The notes under the pieces are model-generated. The model did not search any database. It worked only from the letters and a program-made list of their open reading frames with translations, and was not told the origin of the DNA. DNA of 5,108 bases from Myxococcota bacterium (GTDB lineage Bacteria; Myxococcota; UBA4151), in assembly GCA_028823075.1 (NCBI GenBank), contig JAPKCE010000182.1, forward strand, positions 1 to 5,108, read 5' to 3'. Below, piece by piece: positions 1-5,108 of the stretch. Positions within the stretch are counted from its first letter, which is position 1. Each line of letters opens with the position of its first letter. The position numbers and the translations under genes were made by a program.

Positions 1-1369
1 CTTTTCCCTTCTCAAGTGGGGGCGCAACCGGCTGCAAAATCGTAGCTCTTTGAATTCCTTCGCGCTCACCGCCGCTGGGAGCCGGCGCAGCAGACCGCTT
101 CCGGTTCTGGGGCCCGCGACGCACCGGGCCGCGCGCCGCAACCGCGTCCTGCTTTTCTGCCTTCGGGCGCATGGTCCGCCACTTGAGCAACCTCGGTTGC
201 ATCACCACGGCGCTTAGACCGTTAAGCAACATAGCCTGCGACAAAAGCCCCCCCTCGAAATTTTTCGACAAGACGGTGAGCTGCTCCATAACCGGCGACA
301 AGGCGAGGTGGGCGGTGAGAAAATCCGGATCGAATTTCATCTGCTTTAAACGTTTGGCTCTGCCCTTGCGATCCACCGCGTAGAGCGTCACCCAAATCTC
401 GTTGCCCTGCTTAGCGACGCCGCCAAACAGGCCCAGGGCCGCTTTGCCGCCCTGACGCTTAAAGAGACGCCCGACGACCCGCGCCACGTTGGCGTCGACC
501 CGGTTGTCGCGCAAAGTCGACAGCATTAACTGTTCGGCCTGCCCGCCCATACCGCGAGTCACCGTCGCTTGAAGGCTCTGCGATTCACCGTCTTCGAGCA
601 GAATTTTTTTGCCCCACGGTTTGTAGCCCTTGCGAAAAACACCAACCAAATGAGTTCCGGTGGGGATACCATTTATCTTTAGGGGCGCCGCTCCGAGAAG
701 GCGCCCATTGAGATAAACTTGAGTGCCCGGAACGTCAGCGGTAACGGTCAACTCAGCGGTAGCTTCACGCTTCGCTGCCTTCTCCGCCTCGGATAAAATA
801 TCCCAAAAACGTTTGCTTGGGACCAGGCGGCTGCGCTCCATATCACCGCGCTCACAGCTACCGGCTAAGCGCCGGAGCTGTTTTTTAGCTTTAGGAACTT
901 GACCCATAAAAAGGCGCCCAGCAGCGACGATCATGAGGCTGCGGCAGAGAAGGTCAGGTTTGCGCAGATAGCCTGCGTTTTTAGCCTGCAAGCGCAACAC
1001 ACGCTCGGCACCCGAGGTAGCATGCCCCGCACGGCGGTGGCGCAACAACGATTCGGTGTACATCACCTCTTTCATGAATTTTTTATACAAACGAGCTTCG
1101 TGATCCCTCACTTTTTTGAGATCTTTCGTCTCGTCGAAGAACACCACCTTCCAAGGTCCTGCCTCTTCGATCAAGGTCACTAAATTCTTGCCCACTTTAA
1201 TCAATAACTCGGCGTCAGCGCTATTCCACACCGGCTGTAAAGGCACGACAAACACCGGTTTTTTATTGGCTGAAGGCGTTTCGGGCCCAATGCCTTGAAG
1301 AAAAATATCGTTCTCATCGGCGAGCGCTTGCGCCGGCAATATAAAGAGCATCAAAACGATTGCTTTCAA
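1..1369 (-). CDS. Secreted PEGA-domain protein, C-terminus beyond left edge (partial)
   Basis: Translating the minus strand from a TTG at 1369 gives 456 codons without a stop, running off the left edge. The first 17 residues form a short Sec signal peptide (one Lys, a hydrophobic core rich in Leu/Ile/Met, then AQALA before Asp18), so the protein is probably exported to the periplasm or outer surface. Residues about 20-200 are mostly helical and charged, with a stretch near 140-175 that could be a TPR-like hairpin. Residues about 206-270 fit a PEGA domain: VPGTQVYLNGRLLG, then the AAPLKI turn, IPTGTH, and a KGYKPW strand. Residues 271-400 are not recognised; from about 400 onward the chain is rich in Pro, Arg and Ala and looks disordered. 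An AAGGA lies 8 nt upstream of the TTG, supporting this start; the frame stays open further upstream, but the signal peptide argues against a longer form. PEGA domains are thought to bind surface polymers or proteins, but the actual role here is unknown. Confidence 0.85.
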   Translation of the reverse strand, partial: MKAIVLMLFILPAQALADENDIFLQGIGPETPSANKKPVFVVPLQPVWNSADAELLIKVGKNLVTLIEEAGPWKVVFFDETKDLKKVRDHEARLYKKFMKEVMYTESLLRHRRAGHATSGAERVLRLQAKNAGYLRKPDLLCRSLMIVAAGRLFMGQVPKAKKQLRRLAGSCERGDMERSRLVPSKRFWDILSEAEKAAKREATAELTVTADVPGTQVYLNGRLLGAAPLKINGIPTGTHLVGVFRKGYKPWGKKILLEDGESQSLQATVTRGMGGQAEQLMLSTLRDNRVDANVARVVGRLFKRQGGKAALGLFGGVAKQGNEIWVTLYAVDRKGRAKRLKQMKFDPDFLTAHLALSPVMEQLTVLSKNFEGGLLSQAMLLNGLSAVVMQPRLLKWRTMRPKAEKQDAVAARGPVRRGPQNRKRSAAPAPSGGEREGIQRATILQPVAPPLEKGK

Positions 1370-1377
1370 GCCGGCCG

Positions 1378-1382
1378 TCCTT
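1378..1382 (-). promoter_or_regulatory. Ribosome binding site for the PEGA-domain gene
   Basis: On the minus strand AAGGA (TAAGGA including base 1383) is followed by 8 nt and then the TTG at 1369-1367. The spacing is ideal for a Shine-Dalgarno site. It decides the start codon, because the first in-frame ATG downstream (codon 7) would cut into the signal peptide, and no ATG start precedes the TTG nearby. Confidence 0.65.
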
Positions 1383-1557
1383 ACACCAAGAATGTGACCG
1401 CGAGGTAGCGGGAAGAGAATGATGCTTTTCTCGCCGCGATCATGAACGACCACGGCCCCGAGCACAACAAAACGGCAGTTAAAATCCAATACCAATACCG
1501 GCCTTGGCTGGCAAAGCAGTGGACAAAGGGCTAGCAGCAGCGGGCAACGAGCAAAAC

Positions 1558-1561
1558 GAGG
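1558..1561 (+). promoter_or_regulatory. Ribosome binding site for the lyase-family gene
   Basis: GAGG (in the context ACGAGG) lies 5 nt before the ATG at 1567. It favours this ATG over the upstream in-frame TTG at 1504 and GTG at 1519, neither of which has a purine-rich ribosome site at a proper distance. Confidence 0.5.
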
Positions 1562-1566
1562 CCCCC

Positions 1567-3048
1567 ATGAAGATCCCGAAAACGAGCCGAAATTACGACG
1601 AAGTGCTTACAGAAATGAGTTCTAAAGGCAGCGAAGACCTGGACTATAAGAACGGGAAGTCGTGGAGCTTGGTATACTATATCGACGACGACTATTACGC
1701 CTTCCTAAAAAAAGCGCATAACAGTTACTTTAGTGAAAACGGGCTCAATCCGATGGCTTTTAAGAGCCTTAAGCAGATGGAGGCTGAGGTTGTCTCCATG
1801 ACCAGCGCCATGTTGCACGGCGGCGAGGAGGCAGTGGGGACCATGACCTCGGGTGGCACCGAGAGCATACTGTGCGCCATGAAGGCTTATCGAGACCGGG
1901 CGAAAAAGAAGAAGCCTTGGATTTTGCGTCCTGAGGTCGTGATCCCCAACACGGCACATGTCGCCTTCGATAAGGCAGCACATTATTTCGGGATTAAATT
2001 ACGCCACGCGCCGATCAATGCGCAGGGCCAGGCCGACGTTCAAGCGATGCGTAAATTGATCAATCGCAACACCATCTTGCTGGTCGCCTCGGCGCCGCAA
2101 TACCCTCATGGAACCATCGACCCCATCGACGAGATCGGCGCCTTGGCCGAGCGCCGAGGTTTACCGCTCCATATCGACGCCTGCTTTGGCGGCTTCATGC
2201 TTCCGTGGCTGGAAAAAATAGGCCTCCCTGTGCCCGCCTGGGATTTCCGCGTGCCCGGCGTCACCTCGATCTCGGCCGATCTTCACAAATACGGATTCGC
2301 TGCCAAAGGTGCCTCCACCATAACCTATCGCGACATGAGCTACTTGACCCATCAGTTCTTCATTACCACGGATTGGTGCGGCGGCATTTATGCCTCTCCG
2401 TCCATGGCCGGCACGCGCCCCGGCGGACCGATCGCCGCAGCCTGGGCCGCTATGCAAGCGCTAGGTGAAGCCGGCTATTGCGACCTGGCTCAAAAGGCAT
2501 GGGATGCCAGTGAAGCCTTGCGCGGCGGCATCGGGCTGATCCCCGAACTCAGACTACTCGGCCTACCTCATGCCACCATCGTTACTTACGCAAGCGCCAG
2601 CGATGCCGTCGATCTTTATGCCGTCGCCGACCAACTTGCGGCGAAAGGCTGGGATGTTGGGCGCCAGCAAAACCCGGCGAGCGTTCACCTTACCGTCAAT
2701 GCCAACAATGCAAGCGTAGTCGACGAGTATTTGAACGACCTTCGCGAGGCTGTCACCACCGTAAAAGAAGACCCCGAATTGAAGCGCAATGGCGAAGCGG
2801 CGATGTACGGTATGATGGCAAAAATTCCTTTACGTGGCCTGGTCAAACACAGCGTTCGTAAGGTGATGGAGGGTATGTACGCGCCGGGCGGTGGTGCCCC
2901 GGACATGGCCAATTTAGGCAGCGACGATAAAGATGGGTTCATTCTGGGTTTGGTCAATAAATACGGCGACCAAGCGCAACTGGCACTGGATAAACTCGAC
3001 GCCGCCAAAACCCGTATGCGCAAGATCATCGGGCGCAACCCAGGATGA
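1567..3048 (+). CDS. PLP-dependent sphingosine-1-phosphate lyase family protein
   Basis: This 493-residue enzyme of fold-type I (group II decarboxylase superfamily) aligns by eye with human SGPL1 and bacterial sphingosine-1-phosphate lyases. Such enzymes split long-chain base phosphates into a fatty aldehyde and phosphoethanolamine. Visible motifs are TSGGTES at 94-100, the His131 expected to stack on the PLP ring, HIDACFGGF from 202 with Asp204 contacting the pyridine nitrogen, SADLHKYG with the Schiff-base Lys241 and a second conserved Lys247, and YASPSMAGTRPGG from Tyr275. Tyr37 is also kept, but the family's substrate-pocket His is Asn61. There is no N-terminal membrane helix, unlike the eukaryotic enzymes, so it is likely cytosolic. 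The last 50 or so residues (from 440) extend past the human C-terminus and end in a Lys/Arg-rich helix. The ATG at 1567 is chosen for its GAGG site; a TTG at 1504 would add 21 low-complexity residues. The gene is first in a coupled pair with the M81 gene. Fold and PLP chemistry are secure; the substrate is not. Confidence 0.9.
   Translation: MKIPKTSRNYDEVLTEMSSKGSEDLDYKNGKSWSLVYYIDDDYYAFLKKAHNSYFSENGLNPMAFKSLKQMEAEVVSMTSAMLHGGEEAVGTMTSGGTESILCAMKAYRDRAKKKKPWILRPEVVIPNTAHVAFDKAAHYFGIKLRHAPINAQGQADVQAMRKLINRNTILLVASAPQYPHGTIDPIDEIGALAERRGLPLHIDACFGGFMLPWLEKIGLPVPAWDFRVPGVTSISADLHKYGFAAKGASTITYRDMSYLTHQFFITTDWCGGIYASPSMAGTRPGGPIAAAWAAMQALGEAGYCDLAQKAWDASEALRGGIGLIPELRLLGLPHATIVTYASASDAVDLYAVADQLAAKGWDVGRQQNPASVHLTVNANNASVVDEYLNDLREAVTTVKEDPELKRNGEAAMYGMMAKIPLRGLVKHSVRKVMEGMYAPGGGAPDMANLGSDDKDGFILGLVNKYGDQAQLALDKLDAAKTRMRKIIGRNPG
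3045..3048 (+). other. ATGA stop-start overlap coupling the lyase and M81 genes
   Basis: The ATG of the M81 gene (3045-3047) overlaps the TGA of the lyase gene (3046-3048). The only purine-rich stretch upstream is an AGG directly abutting the ATG, too close for a standard ribosome site, so re-initiation by the ribosome finishing the lyase is the likely way the second gene is translated. This implies one transcript and roughly matched production of the two enzymes. Confidence 0.85.
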
Positions 3049-4556
3049 AGACCTTACGTCTCGCATACGCACGTATAGCCCAAGAAACCAATGCTTTATC
3101 GCCTCTCTTTACCGAACTCAGTGACTTTGAACGGGTGCATTATTTCGAAGGCGAGGAACTCGCCAAAGTCTGCGGAGCGAAGCAAACCGAAGCTCAAGGT
3201 TTTTTGAAGAACGCGGAGCTAAGCGGTTTTGTTCGAGCCTGTGAACGCAGCAAAGCGCCCATCGAATTACTGCCGTTACTGAGCGCGTGGGCGGTGCCCT
3301 CGGGTCGCTTATCGAGCCGCTGCATGCAAACACTTAGCGAGCGCCTGAAGGAACTGTTGAGCGAGGCTGGAGAGATCGACGGGCTCTACCTTTGTCTGCA
3401 CGGTGCTATGCGCTCCGAGGACAGTGTCGACCCCGACGGTGATCTGATCGCTGAGTTGCGCGGCTTGCTCGGCGATCAGGTTCCTCTCATTGCCAGCCTC
3501 GATCTGCATGCGGTGATGACGCCGCTGAAGGCGAGCAACGCCGACGCCCTTTGCGCCTATCGCACCAACCCGCATCGCGACCATAAAACCGTGGGCCGGC
3601 GCTGTGCCGAACTGCTCATCGATTTTGCTGCGAAACGTAAAAGGCCCTGCCACGCGTGGCGCAGCCTGCCGATGCTTCTCGGCGGCGGTACCACGTTGGA
3701 TTTCCTGCCCCCCATGCGCGCCGTTTTTGCACGTATGAAGGAGATGGAAAAAGACCCACGAGTTCTCTACGCCTCGGCTTTGATGAGCCAGCCTTGGCAT
3801 GACCACCCGGATTTGGGCTGGGCGAGTTACGTGCTCACCGACGATGATCCTGACCTCGCCGAAACTTTGGCGGATGAATTGGCTGACATGCTTTGGGCGA
3901 CCAAAGATGTTCCGCCGCCAGCATTTGAAAGCGTCGGCGTGGCCATCAGCAAGGCGCGTAAAGCCAAACTCTCAAGGCAATTCGGCGCTGTTTTTTTCTG
4001 CGACACTTCGGACGTAGTGACCGCCGGCGCACCCGGTGAAAACACCGCCATTATCCGCGGGCTCATCGAAGGTGCTCAAGGGCTGACCTGCCTGGCAGCC
4101 TTACGCGATGAGGGCGCCGTAGCCCAACTCGCCAAACTACCGATCGGCAGCTCAGTAGAGCTCGAGGTCGGCGGCAAACTGGACCCCACAATCAGCCCAG
4201 CGCTCAAGCTCGAAGGTGTGCTCACCTTCAGCGGCGAATCGACGGGGTTTGGTCGCGCTGTCGTGGTGCGCCAAGGTTCGGTGCATGTTTGCATTACCGA
4301 AAATAGCCCGGGTGTAATGAAGCCTGATTTTTATAAAGAGCTCGGCCTGAGCGTTCTTGGCGCCGATATTGTGGTGGTAAAAAACCTCTTCCCCTGGCGC
4401 TTGTTCTGCGCCCTTTACAACCGAAAAACGGTGAACGTTCAGACCCTCGGCGTAACCGATTTGGACGCCGCCAAGGTTTTGGAATTCAATGATCCGATGC
4501 ATCCGATGGATGAGGTCAAAGACTGGCGCGAGGCGGACCGCAGACGGCGGTATTAA
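3045..4556 (+). CDS. M81 family metallopeptidase (MlrC-like)
   Basis: A complete 503-residue protein of the M81 / microcystinase C family, made of an N-terminal DUF1485-type domain (about 5-300) and an MlrC C-terminal domain (about 315-490). Family hallmarks seen: RIAQETN near the N-terminus with Glu14, LHGAM with His119, ASLDLHA with Asp153 and His155, and YRTNPHRD with His177. Asp-x-His followed 22 residues later by His has the spacing expected of the zinc site. The C-terminal domain has a glycine-containing APGEN loop at 329-333 and the closing VVVKNLFPW segment from 443. No signal peptide is visible, so it should be cytosolic. MlrC itself hydrolyses linearised microcystin and the tetrapeptide product, but most M81 members have no known substrate and nothing here points to microcystin: no mlrA, mlrB or mlrD neighbour is visible. 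It is translated in tandem with the PLP lyase, which suggests a shared pathway. Family assignment is firm; the substrate is unknown. Confidence 0.92.
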   Translation: MKTLRLAYARIAQETNALSPLFTELSDFERVHYFEGEELAKVCGAKQTEAQGFLKNAELSGFVRACERSKAPIELLPLLSAWAVPSGRLSSRCMQTLSERLKELLSEAGEIDGLYLCLHGAMRSEDSVDPDGDLIAELRGLLGDQVPLIASLDLHAVMTPLKASNADALCAYRTNPHRDHKTVGRRCAELLIDFAAKRKRPCHAWRSLPMLLGGGTTLDFLPPMRAVFARMKEMEKDPRVLYASALMSQPWHDHPDLGWASYVLTDDDPDLAETLADELADMLWATKDVPPPAFESVGVAISKARKAKLSRQFGAVFFCDTSDVVTAGAPGENTAIIRGLIEGAQGLTCLAALRDEGAVAQLAKLPIGSSVELEVGGKLDPTISPALKLEGVLTFSGESTGFGRAVVVRQGSVHVCITENSPGVMKPDFYKELGLSVLGADIVVVKNLFPWRLFCALYNRKTVNVQTLGVTDLDAAKVLEFNDPMHPMDEVKDWREADRRRRY

Positions 4557-4561
4557 CGTTA
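4554..4561. repeat. 8-bp palindrome containing both convergent stop codons
   Basis: TAACGTTA is a perfect palindrome. Its left half supplies the TAA stop of the M81 gene (4554-4556) and its right half, read on the minus strand, supplies the TAA stop of the yaaA gene (4561-4559). Only two bases separate the two coding regions, and no hairpin terminator is visible at the junction. The arms are too short to act as a terminator by themselves. Confidence 0.9.
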
Positions 4562-5108
4562 GTCGCGCGGTGCCACAAAGACCGGCCGCTCAAAGCTGCT
4601 GCGTTCGCTATCAAAGGCATAACCAAGTTCGTTAAAGCTTTGCAGAGCTTGCGGCTCGTTTAATCGGTTCACCACGACATAGCGCGCCATGGCTCCCCGC
4701 GCTTTCTTCGCGAGAAAGCTAATGGTCTTAGCTACATCGCCTTTTTGCTCCAGAAAAACCGGCGTGATCACCCGAGCTTGCAAACTCTTCTTCGCTACCG
4801 CCTTAAAATATTCGCCCGAGGCGCAGTTGATCAGCACCGGATCAGCATGCCCGAGCAAACGATCGTCGATGAGCTTGGCGATGCGTTCACCCCAAAATTC
4901 GTAGAGGTTCTTGCCACGCTCAGTTTTAAGCGCCGTGCCCATCTCCAAACGGTAGGGCTGAATCGCATCGAGCGGCCGCAGCAGACCGTAAAACCCCGAT
5001 AAGATCCCCAAGTGGTCCTGGGCCCAGACCAGGTCCTCTTTGCTGAGGCTGGCGGCGTCGAGGCCTCGATAGGTGTCGCCGGCAAAAAGCAATGCGGCTT
5101 GACGTGCG
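4559..5108 (-). CDS. yaaA: Peroxide stress protein YaaA / UPF0246 (partial, N-terminus beyond right edge)
   Basis: The minus-strand frame is open from the right edge down to the TAA at 4561-4559 and encodes the last 182 residues. The text aligns closely with E. coli YaaA (258 aa): GDTYRGL, the block LSGFYGLLRPLDAIQPYRLEMG (here split as LSGFYGLLRPLDA followed by IQPYRLEMG), NLYEFWGERI, INCASGEYFKAV, PVFLEQKGD and KKARGAMARYVV all have counterparts. About 70 N-terminal residues should lie outside the window. A TTG at 5092-5090 is internal and is not the start, since the preceding residues also match the family. In E. coli, YaaA is induced by OxyR and limits damage from hydrogen peroxide by lowering free intracellular iron; it is a cytosolic protein with DNA-binding features. 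That role is transferred from the family. The gene converges on the M81 gene and probably belongs to another transcription unit whose promoter is outside the window. Confidence 0.93.
   Translation of the reverse strand, partial: ARQAALLFAGDTYRGLDAASLSKEDLVWAQDHLGILSGFYGLLRPLDAIQPYRLEMGTALKTERGKNLYEFWGERIAKLIDDRLLGHADPVLINCASGEYFKAVAKKSLQARVITPVFLEQKGDVAKTISFLAKKARGAMARYVVVNRLNEPQALQSFNELGYAFDSERSSFERPVFVAPRD

Larger units (their letters stand above)
1370..1566. promoter_or_regulatory. Divergent intergenic region, presumed promoters both ways
   Basis: These 197 bases separate the divergent starts of the PEGA gene and the lyase gene, so outward promoters for both are expected here by position. 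By eye there is only a weak -10-like TAAAAT at 1480-1485 on the plus strand without a matching -35 box, and a short tandem CCAATACCAATACC at 1486-1499. The plus reading frame of the lyase is open back to a TTG at 1504, but that codon has no Shine-Dalgarno sequence. No operator, riboswitch or terminator hairpin is convincing. The promoter role is inferred from gene layout only. Confidence 0.35.

Noticed and set aside
171..1298. Short plus-strand frames at 171-383, 899-1183 and 1116-1298
   Set aside because: They lie opposite the long minus-strand PEGA gene, have no recognisable domains or ribosome sites, and look like antisense shadows.
1398..1411. Small inverted repeat CCGC-6-GCGG near the PEGA gene start
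   Set aside because: Arms of four bases are expected by chance in DNA of this composition, and there is no U-tract or known operator pattern.
2161..3038. Minus-strand frames at 2161-2457 and 2685-3038
   Set aside because: They lie entirely inside the lyase gene on the opposite strand; their composition is that of complemented codons and no family is recognised.
3309..3806. Minus-strand frame of 165 codons within the M81 gene
   Set aside because: It is the longest shadow frame, but the plus-strand M81 protein is unmistakable over the same span and the antisense product resembles nothing known.
3045..4556. Microcystin degradation (mlr) cluster
   Set aside because: Only an M81-family gene is present; no mlrA, mlrB or mlrD neighbour is visible, and the partner is a PLP lyase, so the mlrC name is not justified.
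1..5108. CRISPR arrays, tRNA or rRNA genes, insertion sequences, phage or defence genes
   Set aside because: No regularly spaced repeats, tRNA-like cloverleaf, transposase motifs or terminal inverted repeats were seen on either strand.

Overview
The window holds four protein-coding genes from a bacterium. Two are complete and two run off the window edges. No RNA genes, mobile elements, CRISPR arrays or phage genes are visible. The organism looks Gram-negative, with moderately GC-rich DNA, tight gene packing and a Sec-type exported PEGA protein. The set (PEGA-domain secreted protein, bacterial sphingosine-1-phosphate-lyase-like enzyme, M81 peptidase, YaaA) would fit Myxococcota/Bradymonadota-like lineages or a proteobacterium. 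Four genes are not enough to fix the taxon.

Layout: (1) complement(<1..1369) is a long reading frame with a TTG start and no stop inside the window. It is easily missed because it leaves the left edge and lacks an ATG start. It encodes an exported protein with a PEGA domain. (2) 1370-1566 is a divergent intergenic region that should hold the outward promoters, though none is convincing by eye. (3) 1567..3048 encodes a PLP-dependent enzyme of the sphingosine-1-phosphate lyase family. (4) 3045..4556 encodes an M81 (MlrC-like) metallopeptidase that overlaps the lyase gene by an ATGA junction. (5) complement(4559..>5108) is the C-terminal part of a YaaA/UPF0246 peroxide-stress protein. It converges on the M81 gene with only 2 bp between the stop codons.

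The central pair is the most interesting part. A fold-type I PLP lyase and a zinc hydrolase are translationally coupled, which suggests one catabolic or detoxification route. In that route the M81 enzyme could cleave an amide or peptide-like bond and the lyase could act on an amino-containing (possibly phosphorylated) fragment, or the order could be reversed. The lyase keeps the PLP machinery but carries Asn where the characterised sphingosine-1-phosphate lyases have a conserved His in the substrate pocket, so its true substrate may not be sphingosine-1-phosphate. The PEGA and YaaA genes face the other way and are probably unrelated in function.
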